From Trichomonas tenax (Eukaryota > Parabasalia > Trichomonadida > Trichomonadidae), in the NCBI GenBank assembly GCA_023091735.1, contig JALKBU010000821.1, positions 1-23,370 on the forward strand: a stretch of DNA of 23,370 bases, written 5' to 3'. Below, one piece after another: positions 17,000 through 23,370 of the stretch (positions are counted from its first letter, which is position 1; each line of letters starts with the position of its first letter). Both the position numbers and the translations under genes were made by a program. The notes beneath the pieces were generated by a model. It searched no databases, was not told where the DNA came from, and worked only from the letters and a program-made list of their open reading frames with translations.

Positions 17000-17196
17000 A
17001 CCTTTTGGCATAAATATTAAATCATTTTGACTTAAAGAAAAATGGTTTTCCAAATTCCGCTGTTGCTCAAACATGTGACATCACTCCAACGTGGGCCTGA
17101 GCTCAAACACCCTAACTTTTCTTGTGACATTTTACATATCAGATTTGACATGTAAAACCTCACTTTTCTCATGGCAGCTAAAATCTTTAAGGTTAA

Positions 17197-17203
17197 TCAC
17201 TTT
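17197..17203 (+). promoter_or_regulatory. Inr of the Pmp-like gene
   Basis: TCACTTT with A17199 as +1, 16 nt before ATG 17215. It is the same heptamer as in the SCS-beta and IBD-like promoters. Confidence 0.65.
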
Positions 17204-17214
17204 TTGATCAAAAA

Positions 17215-19242
17215 ATGCACCGTTCCTTATTATTCATTTCTCTGTTGCATGCGAAAACAGCTTTAAATCAACAGGCGATGGAAGTGACAGGATCTGTGCA
17301 ATCTCCGATAACAATTACTGTTACAACTGACACAATTAACGTAAAAGAAGCTGAATTCATCGATTTACAATCGCAAAATTCTTTTGGAGGTGGTGCAATT
17401 GCATTATGTAGCACTACAACATATATATTTAATGTCGAAAAGTCTTATTTCAACAGATGTTTTTCGTTTGGCTCAGATAAACCAGGAGGGGCCATTTTTA
17501 CGTCACAAGTCAAACAATTCACGTGCTCTGATTCTTGTTTCACCAAATGCTTCGCTGCAAAAGGACATTTCAATTATATTGATGCGATGGAAGGAACAAT
17601 TTCCATATCTCAAACATCGTGTTTGGACTGCCTTGATAACGGCAATGTCGGTGTCATGACCAACGTTTTCAAATCTAACGGACTTACGACATATAATTGC
17701 AATTATTCATCAAATATGATTGGTGGAGCTGGGGCAGGTATTGCTTTAGTTTCTTATTATAATGTCGCCGTCCAAATGTGCTCGTTCGTTGAAAATGCCG
17801 GAAATTCGATTATTTATCTCGAAGGATCAGCTTATAAGTCTCTGGTGGAGCACAACAATATTATTGACAACGTAGGTGATTATATTATAAGTTGCAATGG
17901 ATATTATGAAATTTCTTCATCGAGTTTTTCAAATCCAAATATTTCTTCAGCTGTTGATTTAATTAGCGGATATCTTAAAATAACAGAATGCATATTTGAT
18001 CGCAATTATGATTTACCGTCCTCAGTCGAATTAGATGATGTTTCGTACGGAAATCCAAAGATTTATAAAAATCAGGCAACAGAGTTAAAAGAATGTCATT
18101 CGAGCAATGGCGGAGCTGCAGCAAAGCTCGTAACACCAGGACCAACGCCATTAACAAATAATTGGATTTGGTCAATAGAAAGCGTATTTTTGATTATAGT
18201 TATCATTTTAGCTGTCGCTGCTTGTGTTGTTGTTATGCTGTATATCGTCATCACATGCTTCTGCAAAGTTCCACGCGTCTATAAAACAGTTAAAGACATC
18301 GAAAGTCACACACAAGAAAGAGGTCTTCTCGAAGACCCTCAAGAGCCTGTTACAGAGCCACTTAATGATCCTTCTCCAGCACCTAACACAGATGTTGAGA
18401 CAGCTCCTGCTGCATCCGCTGTTGTACAACCTGAAAATGAAGTCCGTAATGAAAACGAGAACCAATCAGAAGGAGAAAATGCAGCCCCAATGAATTCGCC
18501 ATCATGTGTTCAAATCATTCTCAACTATGAAGATGAAAGTGAATCTAAATCAAAATCTAAATCCAAATCTAAGTCTGCATCAAAGTCATCTTCGAACAAA
18601 TCATCAAATGAAAAACCACAATCACAGAGAGTTTCGATTCTTCGTTCTTCATCATCTTCTGATGAAGAAAGGCCCCCTCCAGTTATCGCAACAATTGAAC
18701 TTCCACCTGATGATGGAGTGGAATCATCATCGGCAATTGTTAGGAGACCATCGGAAGCAGTCAATGAAGATAAGCCAACACTTCCATCCAGAGATAAGAA
18801 GACCGAGGAAGAGGATGAAAGTGAATCGTATTATTCAGATGTTCCTCTCCAAGTTGCACCATTGTCAAACCAGATTGCTGTCAGCAATAACTCAAGTGAT
18901 AGCCAGGAAGAGTGGCCTGCGAAGAAAGCAACCATCGCCATTCCTATTGACGAAGATGAAGAAGAGGAAGAAGTCAAGGAGCAAAAGAAGAGACCAGTAA
19001 GCAAGTCATATGCAAGGAGTGATGATGAAAGCACATCTTCTTCATCTTCCACGCCATCCATTCCAAAGAAACCAAAGAGGAGAGTTGTTGATGATGAGGA
19101 AAATGAAGATCAAGAACTATCAGAGAAGTCTGAAAGTGATCAAAAGCCACAAAAGAAGAACAAAAAACCAACACAAGAAGACGCTCATGAAGAGGAAAAG
19201 CCAAAAAAGAAAAGGAGATATGACGTGAGCGATGATGAATAA
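17215..19242 (+). CDS. Pmp-like beta-helix membrane protein with long charged cytoplasmic tail
   Basis: The 675-residue protein has a likely signal peptide (MHRSLLFISLLHAKTA). Residues 25-300 form an ectodomain with GGGAIAL (57-63), GGAIF and repeated short strands with Cys/Asn turns, typical of parallel beta-helix Pmp-like surface proteins of trichomonads. A Pro/Thr linker precedes one transmembrane helix (323-347), followed by CFCKVPR. The remaining 325 residues form a disordered tail: Glu/Pro-rich, then SKSKSKSKS-type repeats (444-457), DDESTSSSSS, the basic cluster KKPKRR (618-623) and KPKKKRRYDVSDDE (662-675). Surface location follows from topology; a role in host-cell adhesion is only the family's suggested role. 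The tail looks like a nucleolar or casein-kinase-2 substrate, unusual for a surface protein. A two-gene artefact is unlikely, since one frame is open throughout. Confidence 0.8.
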   Translation: MHRSLLFISLLHAKTALNQQAMEVTGSVQSPITITVTTDTINVKEAEFIDLQSQNSFGGGAIALCSTTTYIFNVEKSYFNRCFSFGSDKPGGAIFTSQVKQFTCSDSCFTKCFAAKGHFNYIDAMEGTISISQTSCLDCLDNGNVGVMTNVFKSNGLTTYNCNYSSNMIGGAGAGIALVSYYNVAVQMCSFVENAGNSIIYLEGSAYKSLVEHNNIIDNVGDYIISCNGYYEISSSSFSNPNISSAVDLISGYLKITECIFDRNYDLPSSVELDDVSYGNPKIYKNQATELKECHSSNGGAAAKLVTPGPTPLTNNWIWSIESVFLIIVIILAVAACVVVMLYIVITCFCKVPRVYKTVKDIESHTQERGLLEDPQEPVTEPLNDPSPAPNTDVETAPAASAVVQPENEVRNENENQSEGENAAPMNSPSCVQIILNYEDESESKSKSKSKSKSASKSSSNKSSNEKPQSQRVSILRSSSSSDEERPPPVIATIELPPDDGVESSSAIVRRPSEAVNEDKPTLPSRDKKTEEEDESESYYSDVPLQVAPLSNQIAVSNNSSDSQEEWPAKKATIAIPIDEDEEEEEVKEQKKRPVSKSYARSDDESTSSSSSTPSIPKKPKRRVVDDEENEDQELSEKSESDQKPQKKNKKPTQEDAHEEEKPKKKRRYDVSDDE

Positions 19243-19424
19243 TTTAATTATTTCGAATCGGATTTTATAGGATATATGTTTGATATATTTATTTACAATT
19301 AGTAATAAAATGATTTTATTTTATATTCATCTTATTTTAAAGTGTATATCTCGAGATAAGATGTATTTTATTAATGTGGATATTTTGTTTAGTCTTAGTA
19401 AAACAATTAGAAAAATAATTGTAA

Positions 19425-19507
19425 CCGACCATAGCTCAGTTGGAAGAGCATGGGACTGTAGAATTGTGGTTATCCCGGGGTCACTGGTTCGAATCCGGTT
19501 GGTCGGA
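19425..19507 (+). tRNA. tRNA-Tyr (anticodon GTA) with 10-nt intron
   Basis: A full cloverleaf folds: acceptor CCGACCA/TGGTCGG with discriminator A19507, D arm GCTC...GAGC, anticodon stem TGGGA/TCCCG and T arm ACTGG-TTCGAAT-CCGGT. The anticodon GTA is at 19458-19460. Between G37 (19461) and A38 (19472) lies a 10-nt insertion at the canonical eukaryotic tRNA intron position. The C1-G72 pair is a eukaryotic tyrosine identity element. The B box GGTTCGAATCC is at 19486-19496. No 3' CCA is encoded. Confidence 0.93.
19462..19471 (+). other. tRNA-Tyr intron
   Basis: AATTGTGGTT interrupts the anticodon loop after position 37. Removing it leaves a normal 7-nt loop, CTGTAGA. The boundary could shift by one base because A occurs at both edges. 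Confidence 0.85.
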
Positions 19508-19509
19508 AA

Positions 19510-19520
19510 TTTTTCTTTTT
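19510..19520 (+). terminator. RNA polymerase III T-run terminator
   Basis: Two runs of five T separated by one C start three bases after the tRNA, as expected for RNA polymerase III termination. Confidence 0.8.
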
Positions 19521-19622
19521 AAAAATCATTTATCTTTTTATTGTTCAACAACATTCTGAAATCAAAAGTTGTTCTAGAAATAATGCTTATCAATCATACA
19601 ATTATCAAAATTATTTAGGCCA

Positions 19623-19970
19623 TCATGAATGAAAGTCCCATAATTCCTGTAGTTGACAGTTGATGAATGTTTCCATATTTATCACTTTAATGACGCAGTT
19701 TTTGCAGCTTCTCATAATATCACACAATGCAGTAGATAAATGCTCGAGATCATTAGAAAACTGAATGCGAATTCTGTTTGTAAATGCCATGTTCTCATCA
19801 GCAGGTCGAGAATCTGAATCTAGATAGCAATGATCAATATAAATAAATTTAGTATTTTGATATCCATCAAAAATGTAGATGTAACTATTTTGGTAGATAG
19901 CACAGTTATGAAGAGATAAACTGGGTCCTAAACTCTGATTGTTGGATACCTTCCATAATTTGATAATCAT
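19623..19970 (-). pseudogene. Short Pmp-like protein fragment (or small gene)
   Basis: A 115-residue minus frame, ATG to TGA. Residues 15-60 contain beta-helix-like strands with Asn-Cys and Cys-Tyr turns (SLHNCAIYQNSYIYIFDG, then FIYIDHCYLDSDS), resembling the later part of the ectodomain of trichomonad Pmp/BspA-like surface proteins. There is no signal peptide or transmembrane helix, so it is either a fragment of a surface-protein gene or an unrelated small gene. An in-frame TGA occurs six codons before the ATG. It lies antisense to, and about 380 bp from, the intact Pmp-like gene. Confidence 0.4.
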
Positions 19971-20125
19971 AGAAAGAAGAATGTTTCATTGATTGACAAT
20001 CACAAAATTTAGAATGTATTTAGCTGATATATACAAAAAAGCGATTCTGGCCGAAACTATTTCAGCAGCAATTAAGTGCACATTCTGTTGATGCTTTTAC
20101 TATTGTTAGAACGCTAAAATTGTTT

Positions 20126-20132
20126 TCAATAT
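20126..20132 (+). promoter_or_regulatory. Possible Inr of the GOST-like gene
   Basis: TCAATAT with A20128 as +1, 19 nt before ATG 20147. A second TCA at 20132-20134 is an alternative. The match to TCAYW is imperfect. Confidence 0.35.
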
Positions 20133-20146
20133 CAAAAAAGTGACAA

Positions 20147-21406
20147 ATGCAAGAGTTGCAGGACGTAGAGCTCGCTGAGCCAGAACACCGCAAAATTTCG
20201 CGAAAAGAGACGATAACAAATATAACGTCGGTCATTGTTGCAATTTTTGCATCTGTTGCATTCGTTTATGGCGTTTTTTCGATTCAAAATGACGTTAGCC
20301 GTGTTATTTTTAAGACACAGCCTACGACAACGAAGTATTTCCCTGTTTTGCCGAACTCCGGTTCACTTCCCAGGTCATTTGTTTACGATATTCTTCAACA
20401 TGTCGAATATCCGACATTTGTTAAAATAAAATTGACAGGAGAGAGAAAAACAGTCGACACTGAATTTAAGTGGCCTCTTAAAATTACCCAAATCAGAAAA
20501 ACACCAAACTATACAAAGGTTTTGAACGAATATTCAACAGAATTGGTCGCAAAACTCAATCAGCACAAAACAGATGCAATTGATCTTTATTATAGACTCG
20601 AAAAATCGAGTACAGGATCAATCGTTCTCAATGTTTCCACCGATGCAAATGTTTACTTGGGTTTCCATTCAACTCTCTTTTACATTTCATCCGATATCAG
20701 ACCACTGATTGAATTACGTAAGCATTTGTTAAATATCACGTTGGGTGGATTAATCTTGTTAATAATTCAGTATTCAAAGATTACAAAGTTGTTTTCTTCG
20801 ACAACAGCACTCGCGCTTGGTGTTTCTACATTCCTTTTTGCAAATCCTTTAATAGTGAAAGATGTAATGAATCCATTTTTGTCATTTATGTATAGATTCT
20901 CTTACTCCTTCTTTATCACAATGTTGAGGGTAGGTGTCCCTGTTATTGTCATTTCTGAGTTCCCATATTTCGATTTACTTCCAAAGTTCTGCGTTTCATT
21001 TTTCATTTTATTCGGAATTATCAGTTTCGGATTAACATTCCCATTGTTCTCACAGAACCATCAGCCTTTCTTCTTCGCGACAGGAATGATTGAACTCCCA
21101 ACATCAAAGACTTATACATACACAACAGGTTTAATTGTTTTCTTGTGCGTAATAGGAATCAATGTTTTTGTCATTGGATTCTTGCTGAAACCGGGATCAG
21201 GAAAGATCAAAGTATTGCTTGCGTTTGTTGTCTATGTCGTCTCTTCATATGTTACAATCACGACGACATTTGATGTTGGATTCCTTCCAAAGTTCTACAA
21301 TTTGTTACCGCATCAAGCAATGTTTTATGATGCGTTTGTTCAGGTAATCTCTGCTCTCCTGATTTCACTCATCTACACCAATTACCAGTTTGAAGTCAGT
21401 GCATAA
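20147..21406 (+). CDS. Eight-helix membrane protein, Wntless/TMEM181-like (GOST) architecture
   Basis: The 419-residue product starts with a cytosolic charged N-terminus, then transmembrane helix 1 (about 23-46). A hydrophilic domain follows (47-193) with possible N-glycosylation sites at N121-Y-T and N162-V-S, then seven helices near 196-212, 217-237, 250-271, 279-300, 325-346, 354-374 and 392-411. One anchor, a lumenal beta-rich GOLD-like domain and a seven-helix bundle is the layout of Wntless, TMEM181 and related Golgi/post-Golgi trafficking proteins. In animals Wntless carries lipidated Wnt; no Wnt is expected here, so a general cargo or sorting role would be inference. I rely on topology, not motif identity. 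TAAA overlaps the stop codon. Confidence 0.6.
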   Translation: MQELQDVELAEPEHRKISRKETITNITSVIVAIFASVAFVYGVFSIQNDVSRVIFKTQPTTTKYFPVLPNSGSLPRSFVYDILQHVEYPTFVKIKLTGERKTVDTEFKWPLKITQIRKTPNYTKVLNEYSTELVAKLNQHKTDAIDLYYRLEKSSTGSIVLNVSTDANVYLGFHSTLFYISSDIRPLIELRKHLLNITLGGLILLIIQYSKITKLFSSTTALALGVSTFLFANPLIVKDVMNPFLSFMYRFSYSFFITMLRVGVPVIVISEFPYFDLLPKFCVSFFILFGIISFGLTFPLFSQNHQPFFFATGMIELPTSKTYTYTTGLIVFLCVIGINVFVIGFLLKPGSGKIKVLLAFVVYVVSSYVTITTTFDVGFLPKFYNLLPHQAMFYDAFVQVISALLISLIYTNYQFEVSA

Positions 21407-21850
21407 ATTTCTATATAGTTTCTTGTTATATAATAATAAAATTATTCTTTAGAGTATTTTTTTCGAAACAAATTCTCTTCATTTTTCTCGACATGGGATA
21501 TTGGAACAGCAATAATTTCTTCATTGATATATAAAGCATATTAAATACTATATGTTTTTTTTTTAAAATAGAATATCATTCAATCCCATTATAGAATGAT
21601 ACTAAAGATGATTTTTTTTTGATAAATAAAATAATGATCAATGAATTTTCGGAAATAAAAAGTCTTCATTATCTAGGTATATAAACAATAACAGATATTA
21701 ATTCCTATATTATTATATACAACAATGTATATCGTATGATGTTATAATACAAAAGTTTATTTGAAATCATATTATATTGATATTAATGATGATTTTGCTT
21801 ATTATAAATCAAGATATTTTTTATCATGTATATAATTTACAAGACAGAAA
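21407..21850. other. Intergenic, very AT-rich, no gene seen
   Basis: About 440 bp with long A and T runs. The in-frame extension of SF1 upstream of 21864 (from ATG codons near 21786) lies here but precedes the SF1 initiator and has no family similarity. Confidence 0.6.
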
Positions 21851-21857
21851 TCATAAT
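21851..21857 (+). promoter_or_regulatory. Inr of the SF1/BBP gene
   Basis: TCATAAT with A21853 as +1 gives an 11-nt leader to ATG 21864 and fixes the start of the protein. Confidence 0.65.
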
Positions 21858-21863
21858 TTAGTT

Positions 21864-22817
21864 ATGTCTGAGAAAACTCCTTCAAAATGGAGTTCTCCTG
21901 GATCAAACTCATTTATCCATAATGTTCCAACGATTCTTCCACCAGGAATGGACAATATAACTCTTCAATCCGTTTTATTAAGATTGCAATTCGAAGAAGT
22001 TCAATATAAATTGGCAAATCTAAAGACAGAAGCCTCTAAAATCGTTCAGTTCGACGAAATTTTATCTAAAAAGAATACATTAGTGTATGATCAAAATGGT
22101 TATAGAAAAGATCCAACGCCAGTTCGCGCAAGAGATGCATTATTCCAAGAAAGAAAAGAAATCATTCAGTCTATTGACAAAATTTACCCAATCTTCCGTG
22201 TTCCCGGATCAATTCGCATTTCTTACAAAAAGAGCACAAGAAAGTTCTATTTACCTTCACCAAACTGCATTGGACTCATACTGGGTCCGCGTGGTGAGTC
22301 ATTGAAGGCTCTAGAAAGCAAATATAAAGTTAAGATATCAATTCGAGGCCAAGGAAGCACACCAGACGCTCGGACAAGCGGCGAAGTGTTCACACCGAGG
22401 TCCCCCGACGAACCACTTCACGCCTTGATTGAAGCAGACATAGATGACTCAATAAACGCGTGCATACAAGAACTGGAATTCATTATAATGCCAAAACCTG
22501 ATCAAGAGAACGAGCTCAAAAAGAAGCAGCTCTACCAACTCGCCGTCTACAACGGTGTCGTTTCCGCTGATTCCGCATTCGAAAAGAACGAAGAAACAGG
22601 ATTTCCGCCGTGGTATGATCCATCTTTGAAGATTGAAAATAGCGACGTGAAAAACGCTGTTGATAGCCTTGTTAATGATCTGGACTCTAAAGAAGAGAAT
22701 GCTCCTGAGAATGAACAAGAGAAAAGAGCTGAAAAATTCAAACAATTTATGATCAATCTTAAAGAAGTCGATATATCAATGATATTACCAGAAAGACCTC
22801 CTCCAGGCTTAGAATAA
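21864..22817 (+). CDS. Splicing factor 1 / branchpoint-binding protein (SF1/BBP)
   Basis: The 317-residue protein recognises the intron branchpoint during early spliceosome assembly in the nucleus. The N-terminus keeps the family pattern: SKW (7-9), where SF1 has the tryptophan that docks on the large U2AF subunit, then FIHNVPTILPPGM (17-29). A KH domain follows (about 125-210) with FYLPSPNCIGLILGPRGESL, including the GPRG loop (141-144), then IRGQGS and DEPLHALIEA. The QUA2 helix NELKKKQLYQLAVYNG (216-231) completes the RNA-binding unit. The C-terminus is short, acidic and ends PPPGLE. No CCHC zinc knuckle or long proline-rich tail is present, unlike yeast or animal SF1. I chose 21864 because of the Inr and because 29 upstream in-frame residues are Ile/Met/Leu-rich and unlike the family. 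Confidence 0.92.
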   Translation: MSEKTPSKWSSPGSNSFIHNVPTILPPGMDNITLQSVLLRLQFEEVQYKLANLKTEASKIVQFDEILSKKNTLVYDQNGYRKDPTPVRARDALFQERKEIIQSIDKIYPIFRVPGSIRISYKKSTRKFYLPSPNCIGLILGPRGESLKALESKYKVKISIRGQGSTPDARTSGEVFTPRSPDEPLHALIEADIDDSINACIQELEFIIMPKPDQENELKKKQLYQLAVYNGVVSADSAFEKNEETGFPPWYDPSLKIENSDVKNAVDSLVNDLDSKEENAPENEQEKRAEKFKQFMINLKEVDISMILPERPPPGLE

Positions 22818-23085
22818 CTTGTTGTTTTGTTTTAAACATATTATATCATTAGAAATTGTAAGCAATTTGATCATAAGATGAACACGAACAAAAATATAAC
22901 AGAAATTATATTTGCATTAATGAGGTGAATACATATTTTTGTTGGATAGTAGTATAGAGAGGGGGTTACTTGTCATTCTAAATATAGAGGATGTATGACA
23001 ACATATATATTTATATTGTAATTCCGAGCAACTAATTTTTAAGTTAATTTTTAAAATAATTTATTTTTTTATTTGTTTAAAATAG
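22818..23085. other. Boundary region between SF1 and polymerase relic
   Basis: AT-rich, with a purine-rich TATAGAGAGGGGGTTACTTGT at about 22953-22973 that weakly resembles the TATATGGGGG...CCTAACTTGT segments near 280 and 916. It could mark an element end. No gene seen. Confidence 0.35.
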
Positions 23086-23370
23086 TTAATATATATGGCA
23101 ATCGTTTCGCCTGAGCTTATGAAGACATCCTTTAATGTTATTAATATTATTTATAAAAGTTTCTTTATCATTAACATATTTTAATGCTTCATTAATGTCG
23201 CCTATTCTGTTTGAATTCTTTAATATCTCACTTGTGTAATATCGATAAGGAAAAACTTCTTTAGCTCCTGTCTTAAGTTTAAAGCATTCGGGAAAGTCTT
23301 TTAATGGTTTTGAAATCACTGTATACGAATCTTTAAAGAATAATCTCTTATCGTTATATTCTCCTTGAAT
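23086..23370 (-). pseudogene. Maverick/Polinton-like DNA polymerase B fragment (edge, truncated)
   Basis: The minus frame is open from the window edge to TAA at 23086-23088 (94 codons visible). It reads like the exonuclease-region part of the protein-primed polymerase B of Maverick/Polinton elements: KDSYTVISKPLKDFP, then a Lys-rich segment with PYRYYT, then helical sequence ending near NINNIKG. After that the reading becomes unlike the family and stops, while a full polymerase should continue for several hundred residues. The copy is therefore 3'-truncated or decayed. Mavericks are abundant in trichomonad genomes. The 5' portion lies beyond the window, so only partial judgement is possible. 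Confidence 0.65.

Noticed and set aside
19280..19522. 80-codon plus frame
   Set aside because: It runs through the tRNA-Tyr gene and is a chance frame.
21777..21863. Upstream extension of SF1
   Set aside because: The Inr at 21851 places the start of transcription after it, and the residues are unlike SF1.

Overview
The window looks like nuclear DNA of a parabasalid protist, most likely Trichomonas vaginalis or a close relative. The reasons are: a succinyl-CoA synthetase beta subunit with a very short hydrogenosome-type leader; dense, apparently intronless genes; initiator (Inr) motifs of the TCA(+1)Y type 8-19 nt before several start codons; TAAA overlapping the stop codon of the highly expressed genes; a gene resembling the trichomonad initiator-binding-domain family; a Pmp-like surface protein; and a Maverick/Polinton-like DNA polymerase B remnant. 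The species call is inferred from recognition, not from a search.

Layout. 1-1070 is a repeat-rich stretch with two copies of a phage tail-collar-like C-terminus and two GC-richer hairpins. 1072-1690 (minus) is a broken gene with a coiled-coil end, followed by a small helical gene (1694-1936). Then come SCS-beta (3276-4505), an IBD-like putative transcription factor (5302-6348) with a four-codon uORF, a decayed coiled-coil relic (about 6690-7086, minus), a helical plus Tudor-like protein (7394-7954), and a Dymeclin/Hid1-like protein (8501-10030, minus). Next are a prolidase-type metallopeptidase (11515-12891) and NHP2 (13091-13510), flanked by two diverged, same-orientation copies of an unrecognised decayed element (about 10315-10735 and 13775-14325). 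14-3-3 (14890-15606) follows, then a frameshifted TEX264-like gene (16414-16999), a Pmp-like membrane protein with a lysine/serine/acid-rich tail (17215-19242), an intron-containing tRNA-Tyr (19425-19507), a small antisense Pmp-like fragment (19623-19970), an eight-helix Wntless/GOST-like membrane protein (20147-21406), and SF1/BBP (21864-22817). The right edge enters a polymerase B remnant (23086-23370, minus).

The genes do not form an operon or pathway. They are housekeeping genes (metabolism, proteolysis, rRNA modification, splicing, trafficking, signalling) interspersed with mobile-element debris. Two codon styles are obvious: SCS-beta, the peptidase and 14-3-3 use many C-ending codons, as expected of strongly expressed genes, while most others are AT-rich. 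The most unusual items are the tail-collar/hairpin cassette at the left edge, the paired relics around the peptidase-NHP2 block, the 31-bp hairpin at 10884-10965, and the surface protein with nuclear-looking basic motifs.
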